Below, one piece after another: positions 53,684 to 63,496 of a stretch of DNA of 64,000 nucleotides. The notes beneath the pieces are model-generated. The model made no database searches. It saw only the letters and a program-made list of their open reading frames with translations, and was not told the DNA's origin. A program made the translations under genes and the position numbers. Every line of letters starts with the position of its first letter. Positions within the stretch are counted from its first letter, which is position 1. The DNA comes from Mucilaginibacter oryzae (GTDB lineage: Bacteria > Bacteroidota > Bacteroidia > Sphingobacteriales > Sphingobacteriaceae): positions 372,001 to 436,000 of the forward strand of contig NZ_QGHA01000001.1 of assembly GCF_003148845.1 (NCBI RefSeq), in the 5' to 3' direction.

Positions 53684-56600
53684 CTATTTCAGTTCGCCAC
53701 TTTCGCTATCAACAATTCCCTTGATCTCGCCGGCACTTAAAGGTTCTTTGTAAACTTTTACCTTTTCCATATATCCATGAAAAATCCGTTCGGACGGGAA
53801 CTCTTCATTCCTTCCTAAAGTCCATTTATTATTGTTAGATAAATTGGCGGTGGTTTCAATTACCGTAGTACCTGCAAGTACGCCGTCGATATATAAATAC
53901 AGCGTTTTACCGGTGCATACTCCTGCAATGTGGTGCCATTTGTTGTTCCAGTCGGCAGGCAAGTTAACCATGCAGTCGCCCCTTCCCCAGCCACCGGCAA
54001 AAAAGGTGAGGGTTTTGTGGTCGCTTACCTGTAAAACATGGCTATCGCCTTTGGTGATCATATCAACCAGGCCCGCTTCGTTACCGGTTGGATAAACCCA
54101 GCCCATCATCGTTAACGTTTCGCCCATATTATCGAGCGCTGGTGCATTGGGCACCTCCACAAAAGTATTTTCACCGAAGGTTAGTTTACCAGTTGAATTT
54201 AAAGGGTCGATGATATGCCCGTTGTTCTGATAGCCTGACCGGTCTTTTATGAATTTGTCCGCAGTATAGTTTACCGGCGAAAGATCAAGTAGTAAAGAAG
54301 CCGTATGATCCTGGTAAATCTTGAACACCACTTGTTCACCGCCTACTGCTATTTTTTGAAAACCAACTGTTTGGCTATTGATTGAATGTTGTACCCGCTT
54401 TTTTTCGCCCGGTCGCAATTCAAGCTTATCGTTAAAAAGCAGCTCATCATTCCTTTTTACCGGGATTTGAAAAACCTGTTTTACGCCGCCTACGTTTTGT
54501 ACAGTATAACTGATCCGCTGCTGTTCATTTAAATGCAGCATGGGTAAAATACTCAATTCAGATACCTCGAAAGGATGCAGAGACGCATTTAGGGCTCGTT
54601 TTACCTCGATATTTTCAGCAGGCATCCCCTCTAAAGCGAGGGTTGTTTTACCCAAAGGATAAAGGCGACAGATGATGGAATCTTTTTTTACGCCGCCCGA
54701 AGTAACCAGGCAGTTTTTATAAGCATAAGGCTTGCCGTTTACCATCAAGCGTACAATTTTAACGCCCGTTGCACCGGTATTACTGATTGAAAAACGTACA
54801 GTAAAAGGCTCATTCACCCTGATCTGTTTGGTTGACAAAGCGTAGCCCAGGATTTTAAAGCGCGGGCTTTGCTTTGTTTCAGATAACACAACCGTATTTT
54901 TATTCGCGGGCCATTGTGCAGGCAGATCCGCCATATCAAAAGTTATCGAACCTCCCGCTAATAATATGGTGTGGGGTAGGGTTAGCTGCGGCCATGGCTT
55001 GCCATTTACCTGAACATTTTTGACGTAATTGTTTTCTAACGACGAATTGTTAGCACCGATGGTAAAATCTTTACCGTTGGGCAGGTGCAGCGTAACAGAT
55101 TTAAATAATGGCGCGCCGATAGCATAGTACGGCCTTCCTGGGCAAACGGGGTAAATACCCATGGCGCTGAACAGGTACCAGCTTGAAGTTGAACCCAGGT
55201 CGTCATTCCCCGGCAAACCACCCGGACTGTTGCCGAACCGCTGCAGCATGATTTCGCGCAGCCACTTTTGAGTTAATGCCGGCTTGCCTGCCTGGTTAAA
55301 GAGGTAAGGTATATGAAATACTGTTTCATTATCAAAGGGGATAACACCTGAAAGCACCGAATGTAACCTCAACGAAAATTGCGCATTCCCTCCGGTGATA
55401 TTGATCAGATCTTTGGTGTTGTGCGGAACAAAATAGGAGTATACCCACTGATCCCCCTCTTTATAGCCCGACATGCCGGGGTTCAACTTAAACTCGTTGT
55501 TATTGCGGGGCAGCATCAGTAACTGATCAGTATTGAGCAGGTTACGGTAGTTGAAACCACGCTGCTTTAGTATCCCGTAATCTTTATCATTATGGATTAC
55601 CAGCTTTGCAAACTGCGATAGTGCCCAATCGTCATAAGCATACTCAACCGTTCGGGTAACCGATTCGGAACGGGTAAAGGGGATATAGCCTTTTTGATTA
55701 TAGATTTCCATATCCGATTGCACAAAAGGCGGCTCCAGAACACTTTTTTTCATCGCCGTGTAAGCCAATTGCTTATCAAAACCGGTAATTCCCTTTAAAT
55801 AACTATCAACAATAATAGGGATAGCGTGGTTACCCGTCATCGATTCGGTAGGCAGGTGCCCGGTTTGCTTATAAATATCCAGCATGGATAAGATCACATC
55901 GTTTTGCTTATCCGGATAAAGCAGGGTTAATAAAGGATGCAGCGAACGAAAAGTATCCCAGGGCGAAAAAGCGCCATATTGGTTAGTTCCTGCTTTTTGA
56001 TGCACTTTTCCATCCGCCCCCCTGTACCTGCCATCAGCATCGTCAATAACCCAGGGTAATAGTAACGAGTGATATAAGGCGGTGTAAAAAACGGTTTTGT
56101 TTTGCTGGTTGCTATCATTAACATCTATTACAGATAGTTTTTGCACCCATTCCCGCTCCGCCCGGTTATGGATTTCATCAAAGGCCGCTGTGCCGATTTC
56201 CTTATCGATGTTATTTTGGGCACTGGTATGATCTATCGATGAAGCGCTTATTTTAAGCCCGATAACATTGTTTTGGGTTGATTTGAAAGTGAGGAGCCAA
56301 CCGTCTTTAACCTGCTTTTTATCGGTGTAAGCTTCGGTAAAATTGATAACGGTATGGTGGTTTGAAGCATGCATTACACGGTTGTTTATCGCCGTGATCT
56401 CGCCTGCATCTGATATATAGATTTGCGGAGTTACGCCAGTTGTAAAAGTAAACCGGAATAAGCCTGTTCTTGTAGTTGTAGTAGCCTCAACTGTAGTACC
56501 ATCATCATTAAAAGTTACTTTATAATATCCGGGAAAGGCAAGTTCATCAGCATGAGAAAATTTCCGGTTGTAAATACCCGCTTCCGGGTTAACCGGCATA

Positions 56601-56914
56601 ATATGAAAACTTCCTGCCGAACCTTCAGGGAAACCGCTCATGTGCCCGAAGCAACTGAAATAGCAAATAGTGGTATCGGCATAATTATAACCTTTACCCA
56701 TGCGGGTTTCGGGACTAATTTGTATAAAGCCAGATGGTGTCACCGCGCCGGGATATGTACCACCCTCGCTGCCCCATTTAGTGAATACATTGCTTTTGCC
56801 TGTGCCGATAAAAGGATTAACGTATTGCAGATGGTTAGCTTGCTGGGCGTTAGCATTGCTGCCCAATATCAGCAACAGAACAGTGAATAGAATGAATTGG
56901 AGATGCTTGTTCAA
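53684..56914 (-). CDS. GH92 family alpha-mannosidase with C-terminal Ig-like and LamG domains
   Basis: A 1076-residue exported glycosidase. Signal peptide ends near ANAQQA. Residues about 25-720 are a GH92 enzyme (YVNPFIGTG, GGTYPGAVTPSGFIQISPET, the SAFGHMSGF-like FGHMSGFPEG, AFSPWDTFRSLHPLL, GNDDLGSTSSWYLFSAMGIYP). GH92 members are Ca2+-dependent exo-alpha-mannosidases. About 330 further residues form two CARDB/Ig-like repeats and a LamG-type jelly roll (about 885-1065, with WHHIAGVCTGKTLYLYIDG), which may bind the substrate. It is the last gene of the leftward glycan operon. Confidence 0.93.
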   Translation of the reverse strand: MNKHLQFILFTVLLLILGSNANAQQANHLQYVNPFIGTGKSNVFTKWGSEGGTYPGAVTPSGFIQISPETRMGKGYNYADTTICYFSCFGHMSGFPEGSAGSFHIMPVNPEAGIYNRKFSHADELAFPGYYKVTFNDDGTTVEATTTTRTGLFRFTFTTGVTPQIYISDAGEITAINNRVMHASNHHTVINFTEAYTDKKQVKDGWLLTFKSTQNNVIGLKISASSIDHTSAQNNIDKEIGTAAFDEIHNRAEREWVQKLSVIDVNDSNQQNKTVFYTALYHSLLLPWVIDDADGRYRGADGKVHQKAGTNQYGAFSPWDTFRSLHPLLTLLYPDKQNDVILSMLDIYKQTGHLPTESMTGNHAIPIIVDSYLKGITGFDKQLAYTAMKKSVLEPPFVQSDMEIYNQKGYIPFTRSESVTRTVEYAYDDWALSQFAKLVIHNDKDYGILKQRGFNYRNLLNTDQLLMLPRNNNEFKLNPGMSGYKEGDQWVYSYFVPHNTKDLINITGGNAQFSLRLHSVLSGVIPFDNETVFHIPYLFNQAGKPALTQKWLREIMLQRFGNSPGGLPGNDDLGSTSSWYLFSAMGIYPVCPGRPYYAIGAPLFKSVTLHLPNGKDFTIGANNSSLENNYVKNVQVNGKPWPQLTLPHTILLAGGSITFDMADLPAQWPANKNTVVLSETKQSPRFKILGYALSTKQIRVNEPFTVRFSISNTGATGVKIVRLMVNGKPYAYKNCLVTSGGVKKDSIICRLYPLGKTTLALEGMPAENIEVKRALNASLHPFEVSELSILPMLHLNEQQRISYTVQNVGGVKQVFQIPVKRNDELLFNDKLELRPGEKKRVQHSINSQTVGFQKIAVGGEQVVFKIYQDHTASLLLDLSPVNYTADKFIKDRSGYQNNGHIIDPLNSTGKLTFGENTFVEVPNAPALDNMGETLTMMGWVYPTGNEAGLVDMITKGDSHVLQVSDHKTLTFFAGGWGRGDCMVNLPADWNNKWHHIAGVCTGKTLYLYIDGVLAGTTVIETTANLSNNNKWTLGRNEEFPSERIFHGYMEKVKVYKEPLSAGEIKGIVDSESGELK

Positions 56915-57011
56915 ATCAATTTCTTTTTAAAAACACGATTATTTTTGAAATCAAAAGTGGCTCTTTTAATTCCCTAACTCGGGAGCAAAACGGAAAATAT
57001 CGCTAATACAA

Positions 57012-58139
57012 CTATATCTTTATATAAATCTTCTTCTTATCCAGCACATAAGCAACCAACCAGCACAGCATCATATAACAAATGGCAAACACCAGCGTAC
57101 CCAAAGGCCCGGGAAATACCCGCTGATAAAACACCTGGTTTATCCAGTCATAAAAACTCAGCTGAGGTGCCACCCAAACGGTTTGCAATACGGTAAGCAA
57201 CAACTCTGACAACAGGTAAATAGCCAGCGAATTACGCCCCAGGATCAGGAAAAAATCAGTTCCGCTTTTAACCTTTTCTATCTCGATAATATAGATCAGC
57301 AAACCGAGGATAGCCAGATCGATACCGATGGTAAGCAGCGAAAACGTACTTGTCCACAGTTTTTTGGCAATCGGGAAAAACTGGCCGAAAAACAGCGCCA
57401 ATACAATGAGCAAACCACCAACAATGAATAGCTTGGCTACCGTTTCGTAAGTTTTGCCTTTACGTTGTATAAAAGCCCCGGCTAAAAAGCCGCCTATTAC
57501 ATTTACAATACCGGTGAGCGTACTTAACAAACCTTCCGGATCAAACGCTATCGGACCGCCTTTATCGTGGTATAAATGATCGTTACCCATTATGGCGATA
57601 TCAAGTTTTGTACCGGCGTTGCCCAGCATGGTAAACTCCTTGCCCGGTTCGCCAAACATCAGCAGGAATAACCAATAGCCCAGCAGCAATACAACCGATA
57701 TGATTACCGCCGTTTTCCGGCTGCAATAATGCACTATCAGCGCGCCAAAAAAGTAACACAATGCAATACGCTGCAACACGCCCATAATACGGGTATGGCT
57801 TAGGGGGTTAAAGGCCCAGCTATTGGCCGTGCGGTGAAAAAACGGGAACCAATACATCAAGTAACCGAGCAAAAAAATGATCACCGTACGTTTTAGTATT
57901 TTACCGATAAACGCGGCATCGGTTTCAAATTTCTTTTTAGAGAAACTTAAGGCATTGCCTACCGCGAATAAAAATGAGGGAAAAACAAGATCGGTAGGTG
58001 TAAAACCAAACCAGGCCGCATGATCAAGCGGAGCCCAAACCGTCGCGCCCGATCCGGGGGCATTAACAATGATCATGAAACAGATGGTCATCCCCCTGAA
58101 AATATCCAATGCCGTGAAGCGTTCGGTTGCTATTGCCAT
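57012..58139 (-). CDS. HGSNAT-like membrane acetyltransferase (DUF5009/NagX type)
   Basis: A 375-residue membrane protein with about 10-11 helices, related to human heparan-alpha-glucosaminide N-acetyltransferase. The signature is at the N-terminus: RFTALDIFRGMTICFMIIVN, then LDHAAWFGFTPTDLVFPSFLFAVG with His40 in the place of the acetyl-accepting histidine. Such proteins pass acetyl groups from cytosolic acetyl-CoA to glucosamine ends outside the membrane. It lies 6 bp after the GH35 gene and in the same operon as a GH89 enzyme, which needs acetylated glucosamine. Confidence 0.88.
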   Translation of the reverse strand: MAIATERFTALDIFRGMTICFMIIVNAPGSGATVWAPLDHAAWFGFTPTDLVFPSFLFAVGNALSFSKKKFETDAAFIGKILKRTVIIFLLGYLMYWFPFFHRTANSWAFNPLSHTRIMGVLQRIALCYFFGALIVHYCSRKTAVIISVVLLLGYWLFLLMFGEPGKEFTMLGNAGTKLDIAIMGNDHLYHDKGGPIAFDPEGLLSTLTGIVNVIGGFLAGAFIQRKGKTYETVAKLFIVGGLLIVLALFFGQFFPIAKKLWTSTFSLLTIGIDLAILGLLIYIIEIEKVKSGTDFFLILGRNSLAIYLLSELLLTVLQTVWVAPQLSFYDWINQVFYQRVFPGPLGTLVFAICYMMLCWLVAYVLDKKKIYIKI

Positions 58140-58145
58140 GTTTTA

Positions 58146-61082
58146 TCAATTAAGGTCTGCATTTATTGGTGTTATTGTGCGGCCTGCTACCTGCTCGGCC
58201 ACAATTTCGGATTGGCCGGGTTGTTTACCATCTTCATCATAAACCACCAACTGGTTTAATCCATTATTTAACCAGCACTCCGGAATGTAAAAACTTGAAA
58301 CCGGGATTTTTTCGGGATAACGGCCGATGTTATGCCCGTTAATCCATACCGTACCATGGCCTAAACCTTTAGGATCAAAACGCCAGATGAGGGTTTTACC
58401 TTTTACCTGTGTCACTGTGAATGATGAACGATAAAAATGCGGACCGCCGGTTGAGTCTTTACTAACCATCATTTTTGTCCAGCCATTTTTTTTAGCCGGA
58501 TTCCCCGGACCGCCTTTCATTTGCCAATTGCTTACAGTCTGCGCATCACCAATGGCATTGATTTTTACAGGTTGATCGATACCGCCTTCGTTCGAGTAAT
58601 TTTCAATAAATAAAGTGAGGTTTATCGGCGCTTTCAACACGGCTGCGTCGGTTATCTCTACCTCAAAAGGCTGGTTCCAGCCTTCGTGATGAAAAACTTT
58701 TTTGCCGTTGATGAATATGGTGGCATTTTCATCAACACTTTTAAATAATAAGGCAAGTTTATCAGTACCAGCAGCCTGTGCCGGTATAGTGGTATGGAAC
58801 CATGCGTAACCTTCGCGGGTGTTGAACACATCCGTACCTATTTTATACTTTTTAAATTTAACAGTATCAAATGCCGGTGGGCCCTGGCTAACATCACCTT
58901 TTTGTGCGGGTGTATAATACCAGTTACCTAATTCGCTGATAAACGGTCCGCCTTTTTTAATAAGTGCCTTACCGAAGATGCCTTTGCTGTCAACCTTATC
59001 AACCGGGCCAATATAGGCGGCCAGTTTATCCCGGCCATCATGCGCCGCGAATATGGCTAAGGTGTGTTTGCCTTTTTTCAGATTTAAAGTTAGTTCGCCG
59101 TTGTTTAACTTCCATTTCGCGGCGGGCTTACCATCAATAAATGCCTGCCCCCTGCCGCCGCCGTTTACCTGCAAGGTATATTTGCCGGTTTCGGCTATAT
59201 CGACCTGCGCCCTGTACCAGGCATCGGGGCTGATATCGCCATCTGCACCCATCGGCTGTGGGCTAACAGATTTGAGCCAGTTAATAGCTTTATAATCTGA
59301 AGCGGCAAAACCGGTAGCATTTTTAACCATCCAGTTATTTAAAGCTATTGATGCCGGTTGCCTAAAGGGATCCTGCCAACCTGATTTTAACAAGGTTGAT
59401 TTCTTTTCGGTGTAAAGCCAAACCGCGGTATCTTGTGTTGATAACAACGGGCTTTCCTTTTCGACCAACAACTGGTTATTATTTATTGTTGCATTGCCGA
59501 TATAATCCGCGCCGGTTAAAATATAGTTCAGGTCATTTACTTCATTAATATATGTTTTATCAGTCCAATGCCTGTTCATGGCCAGAACCCGGATGCTTTG
59601 ATCGCCGACCTTGAAGAGATATTCTACCGGTTTCAGGATGGCTGGCATTGTTTGGCTGATACTTACCGATAAGCCGTTAATTTTTACTGCCGGATTGGTG
59701 GTGGAAGCTGGGCTTTTAGCAGCGAAGTGCAGATCAATCATCTGCCCCTTTTCCGCATCGACAATAATAGTTGTGGTATTGCCTTGTTTGGTGATAGCGA
59801 ATACTCTGGTTAATGCCCAATCGAGTGTAACCTCGTCGTTAAGTTTAAAATGATGGATGAGGGGGTAAATCTCACCGGGCAAAACAGTTAAGGCGTTGTT
59901 GCTATCGCCGATATTAACTGAGGCAGATATAGCCTTTTTACCGGGATTATCGATAAATACGATGTCTCCGGCCGGGCTTTTACGCGCCGTTATCTTTAAC
60001 GTGGTATCGGTGATTAATTTATTATAAGATGAATCGGCAACGCTGTTTTCCAAAACGTCCTGAAAACTGCGGGCAAACAAAGCCGCGCGTTTAAAAGTGT
60101 AATAAATCGGCCGCAGATCACCGGCCTGTCCAATGGCTGAACCATAATCATAAGATGCGGCATCTTCGTCATTATTGGTATAGCCGAAGTTCGATCCGCC
60201 GTGCACCATGTAGTAGTTGTAACCGTTACCGCCATGGGCTATGATTTTCCAGGTACGGCGGTCGTACAGATCATCATCACCCGGTTTTGCGCCGTATTGT
60301 GAATACCATACGCTCCAAAACTCCGTAGAGAACCAGGGATTAGGACGTTTAGGGTCATCCAGTTTGCCATCACCGACAGGATCGCTGGCGTGGTGCAGAC
60401 CGCTGAAAAAGTAAGGCACCTGGATCCCGACTTCAAGCGCCTTGGCTTGCAGATGTTTAAAATAACTGTCGGGCATCGCCGTTCCCCAGCCGTTGGGGTG
60501 TTCATTTTCCAGCTGCACCAATATTACCGGGCCACCTTTGTTAATCTGGTTATTGGTCACGATAGGTAACAGGTGATCAAAAAAGCGATCAACATATTTT
60601 TCAAACTGCGGGTTAGGTTCCCTTACTTTCAATCCCGGCTTAAATTTGAGCCAGATGGGGTAACCGCCAAAATCCCACTCGGCGCAGTAATACGGGCCTA
60701 CCCGCACTATCGAGTACATGCCCAGGTCCTTCACCATTTTCAGGAAAGCGTTCAGGTCACGATCTCCGGTAAAATCAAATGTTCCCTCTGTTGGCTCGTG
60801 AAAATTCCAGATGGTATAGATTTCGATGCAGTTAAACCCGGCGCGTTTTATCTTTAATAGTCTATCGTACCAAAGCTCGCGCGGGATGCGGGCATATTCC
60901 ACCCCTGCCGAAACAATGAATGTGCGCTTGCCGTTGACAAGGAAACCTTTACTATCAAAATCGATGTATGGTTTTGCTACCGCGGATGCAGGGAAGATAT
61001 GATCGTTGGAGCCCTGGCCGTATAAGGTTGCAGAAATCGATAATAATAAGCCTGTTAAAAACAGGCGAAGGATTTTCTTCAT
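58146..61082 (-). CDS. GH35 family beta-galactosidase, multi-domain
   Basis: A 978-residue exported enzyme with signal peptide (cleavage near LYGQG). The TIM barrel (about 38-340) starts FDSKGFLVNGKRTFIVSAGVEYARIPRELW. The acid/base is Glu194 in VQLENEHPNGWG and the nucleophile Glu254 in FSTEFWSVWY. The rest contains several beta-sandwich domains, including galactose-binding-like folds (AWYRAQVDIAETGKYTLQVNGGGRGQAFIDG and the C-terminal GLGHGTVWINGHNIGRYPE). It is longer than plain GH35 enzymes (600-800). Likely releases terminal galactose. Confidence 0.93.
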   Translation of the reverse strand: MKKILRLFLTGLLLSISATLYGQGSNDHIFPASAVAKPYIDFDSKGFLVNGKRTFIVSAGVEYARIPRELWYDRLLKIKRAGFNCIEIYTIWNFHEPTEGTFDFTGDRDLNAFLKMVKDLGMYSIVRVGPYYCAEWDFGGYPIWLKFKPGLKVREPNPQFEKYVDRFFDHLLPIVTNNQINKGGPVILVQLENEHPNGWGTAMPDSYFKHLQAKALEVGIQVPYFFSGLHHASDPVGDGKLDDPKRPNPWFSTEFWSVWYSQYGAKPGDDDLYDRRTWKIIAHGGNGYNYYMVHGGSNFGYTNNDEDAASYDYGSAIGQAGDLRPIYYTFKRAALFARSFQDVLENSVADSSYNKLITDTTLKITARKSPAGDIVFIDNPGKKAISASVNIGDSNNALTVLPGEIYPLIHHFKLNDEVTLDWALTRVFAITKQGNTTTIIVDAEKGQMIDLHFAAKSPASTTNPAVKINGLSVSISQTMPAILKPVEYLFKVGDQSIRVLAMNRHWTDKTYINEVNDLNYILTGADYIGNATINNNQLLVEKESPLLSTQDTAVWLYTEKKSTLLKSGWQDPFRQPASIALNNWMVKNATGFAASDYKAINWLKSVSPQPMGADGDISPDAWYRAQVDIAETGKYTLQVNGGGRGQAFIDGKPAAKWKLNNGELTLNLKKGKHTLAIFAAHDGRDKLAAYIGPVDKVDSKGIFGKALIKKGGPFISELGNWYYTPAQKGDVSQGPPAFDTVKFKKYKIGTDVFNTREGYAWFHTTIPAQAAGTDKLALLFKSVDENATIFINGKKVFHHEGWNQPFEVEITDAAVLKAPINLTLFIENYSNEGGIDQPVKINAIGDAQTVSNWQMKGGPGNPAKKNGWTKMMVSKDSTGGPHFYRSSFTVTQVKGKTLIWRFDPKGLGHGTVWINGHNIGRYPEKIPVSSFYIPECWLNNGLNQLVVYDEDGKQPGQSEIVAEQVAGRTITPINADLN

Positions 61083-61096
61083 AGCTATCTTAAATC

Positions 61097-61176
61097 CGTC
61101 ATTATAAGGAACGAAGCAATCGCGAACTATACAGGGTGGACCTGCCTATGTGCGATTGCTTCGTTCCGCAATGACG
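61097..61176. repeat. Long imperfect palindrome, REP-like extragenic element
   Basis: In the GH35-GH89 gap, two perfect 16-bp arms (61108-61123, starting GGAACGAAGCAATC, and 61152-61167) are flanked by outer 7-bp arms CGTCATT/AATGACG (61097-61103, 61170-61176). The 28-bp loop folds again (CAGG/CCTG). The arms are of the GTCATTGCGAGGAACGAAGCAATC kind that I remember as a dispersed palindromic repeat in many genomes, including Mucilaginibacter. It could be a mobile REP/BIME unit and may stabilise or attenuate the operon transcript. Confidence 0.75.
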
Positions 61177-61210
61177 TGGTTGTATATTTATTATCTAACA
61201 GCTTATTGTT

Positions 61211-63406
61211 TTAATAAGCCTGCTCAATAACGTCTTTATACTTCACAAACAAAGCCTTAGCCTGCTCAACCGGGTTACCTTTGGCAACATCGGTATAAGC
61301 ATTGTCATGGCGGTTAACCCAGCTCCACTCCCAGTCTTTCACCTGCTTGTCAAAGGCTTTGTCGTCAAACGGAGTCCCGGTTGCTAATGCTTTGTTGAGT
61401 TGTGTAAAGTATAACTCCCAGCGTGGTTTGTAATAACCCTTTATTAAACCTGCCCATTGCCTGTTCGAGTATTCGCGCAGGCCGCTTTCTTTATCGCCCC
61501 AAAGGGTTACCAGGTCGCGGGCATTAAATTCGTACAAGTTCTTTTCTTTTTCGGTAATACCGTTGGCGCGGGCCTCGTTTATCCATTTACCCAGCAAAAA
61601 ATCCTTGCGGGTAGCGAGCAGCGCGTCCAGATCATCCATCAGTTGTAAAAAGGCGGTGCTGTACTTTTTAAAATCCGACTTGTTGCCGCTTTGGTAAGCA
61701 GCGGCCATTTTTTGCTGCAGCAGGCTTGCATAGTTAGCCAATACCTGCCGGGTTACATCCACCAGGTCATATTGAAACCCGTCGCTTTGTTGCAGGCTAT
61801 AAGTAGCAGAGACAAGCAATTCCCAGGCTTTATTCAGTTTTTTAGGATCATAGTCCAGGTGAGTTAAAACACGGTCTATTTTAGGTAACATGGTAGGCCT
61901 CGCCACAATGATAGATTCCGGTCCGCCTTCGGTAAGCCCGCCCGAATAAACCGAGTTTAACAGGATATGCCATGCTTCACCAGCCTTGGCGTTTACCTGC
62001 CCATACCTCCGTTTCGCGTAATCCTGGATCCAGGCATCGGCATCTATCGGGGTATCGCGCCAAACGTTTTCCAGCATCAGGGCGAAAAGCGCAGGATTTT
62101 GTTCAATACCTTCGGGCGTAATACCTATGCCCTGCATATTTTTTGATTCAGGATCATGCAGGGCTATGGCCGGGTCGGCGGCCACGTGGCGCATCCTGCC
62201 GAACAGACTAATATTGCCGCCAAAGTTTTGCAGCATACTCCAGATCCAGGGCTTGCCATAATAAGCTTCGGTACGGTTCCATACCGGATGGGCATCGCTG
62301 TACAGGTCAAGCACAATCATGTGTTCATCGGGTACGGCGTTCAACAAAGCTTTGATCTGTGGTTGCCCCCAGAATTTGCCGTTATAATGAAACATCCAGC
62401 CCTGCATTACCCAAACCGCTTTCGGATCGGCAGCTGCCATGGAGTTGAATACCTTTTTGCTCATGCCATCCAGGTAGGTAGAATCGTTGGTAGGCGGCAC
62501 GTTTTCATTAAAAGTATCGGCCGAGTAAAGATGATCGGTACCAAACGCTTTAGTTTGGGCTTCGATATATTTTTTGCCGATGGTTTCAAACATTTCATCA
62601 TCCGGGTCGAGGATAAACACATCCGGGAAACCGGCATCCCAGTTAGTACGCTTAACTTTGGCTTTCGGGAACCGATCCTTAAATGATGGCGGCACGTGAC
62701 CGGTAAATGACGACAATACCGTTTTCATACCAAATGAACGCTCCCGCTCCAGGATCTTTTTCTGCAGTTCCCTATGCGAATCCTTCCAGTGCTGCGGCAG
62801 CGGACCGCCCCAGGCATCGATATTCCCCATCCAGAACCACGAAAAATAAGCCGGGCCGCTAAAAAAGGTGTCAAGTTCCTTATCGGTAAAACCCATGCTT
62901 TTGTATACATCCTGCCAAACAGCTTCCTCACCGGTAATAGCCAGCGGCATATTGATGCCGTTCAGCGCCATCCAGTCAATTTCCTTTTGCCAGCGTTCCC
63001 AATCCCACCAGGCCATGGTGTAGTTAAAAGTGCAATAGTTTAGGTAGTACCTGTACTGGTATGGCGTGTTTTTATGAATAAAACCCTGTACCGTTGGTAA
63101 TGTGGCAGGCAGGTTTAGGTTGGTACCATTCCAGCCGATATCGGCATTGCAATAATTTTTGAGGTAGTAATTTAATGCCGAGGCAATGGAAAGGCCGTTG
63201 TTGCCTTTCAAAACGATCTTCCCATCGCGGCTGCCTAACTCAAAAACATCTTTGCCGTTTTCCTGCGGAATAGCTTCAACCACAAACGAAACCGAACGAC
63301 CGGGAATAACCCTTTCAATAAAATCATGACTGGCCTGTTGGTTTACCTGGGCCCGGGCGCTTAAACCCAATGCAATAACAATAGCTGTAAGTATGCCTTT
63401 TTTCAT
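61211..63406 (-). CDS. GH89 family alpha-N-acetylglucosaminidase (NAGLU-like)
   Basis: A 731-residue exported glycosidase. I use the ATG at 63404-63406, giving signal peptide MKKGILTAIVIALGLSARAQ; an ATG three codons earlier also exists. After the N-terminal domain (ASALNYYLKNYCNADIGWNG) the TIM barrel shows the NAGLU signature WQKEIDWMALNGINMPLAITGEEAVWQDV and FSWFWMGNIDAWGGPLPQHW, then DTFNENVPP. The C-terminal part is all-helical. It removes terminal alpha-linked GlcNAc, as in heparan or some mucin glycans. It is the second readable gene of the leftward operon. Confidence 0.94.
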   Translation of the reverse strand: MKKGILTAIVIALGLSARAQVNQQASHDFIERVIPGRSVSFVVEAIPQENGKDVFELGSRDGKIVLKGNNGLSIASALNYYLKNYCNADIGWNGTNLNLPATLPTVQGFIHKNTPYQYRYYLNYCTFNYTMAWWDWERWQKEIDWMALNGINMPLAITGEEAVWQDVYKSMGFTDKELDTFFSGPAYFSWFWMGNIDAWGGPLPQHWKDSHRELQKKILERERSFGMKTVLSSFTGHVPPSFKDRFPKAKVKRTNWDAGFPDVFILDPDDEMFETIGKKYIEAQTKAFGTDHLYSADTFNENVPPTNDSTYLDGMSKKVFNSMAAADPKAVWVMQGWMFHYNGKFWGQPQIKALLNAVPDEHMIVLDLYSDAHPVWNRTEAYYGKPWIWSMLQNFGGNISLFGRMRHVAADPAIALHDPESKNMQGIGITPEGIEQNPALFALMLENVWRDTPIDADAWIQDYAKRRYGQVNAKAGEAWHILLNSVYSGGLTEGGPESIIVARPTMLPKIDRVLTHLDYDPKKLNKAWELLVSATYSLQQSDGFQYDLVDVTRQVLANYASLLQQKMAAAYQSGNKSDFKKYSTAFLQLMDDLDALLATRKDFLLGKWINEARANGITEKEKNLYEFNARDLVTLWGDKESGLREYSNRQWAGLIKGYYKPRWELYFTQLNKALATGTPFDDKAFDKQVKDWEWSWVNRHDNAYTDVAKGNPVEQAKALFVKYKDVIEQAY

Positions 63407-63446
63407 CAATATCACCGATATAAACTAAGGGATGTAAAATTCAATA

Positions 63447-63485
63447 AAAATGCCGGTAACAGCGTATAATGGTTACCGGCATTTT
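63447..63485 (-). terminator. Intrinsic terminator after the SusD gene
   Basis: A perfect 14-bp stem (63447-63460 with 63472-63485; core TGCCGGTAAC/GTTACCGGCA) with an 11-nt loop, followed on the minus strand by TTTTTATTG. It lies 12 bp after the susD stop and before the GH89 start, so it should reduce transcription into the glycosidase genes relative to susCD. Confidence 0.8.
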
Positions 63486-63496
63486 ATCATTATGGT

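Noticed and set aside
62156..62686. A 176-codon open frame antisense to GH89
   Set aside because: Overlaps the conserved NAGLU catalytic region and encodes nothing recognisable.
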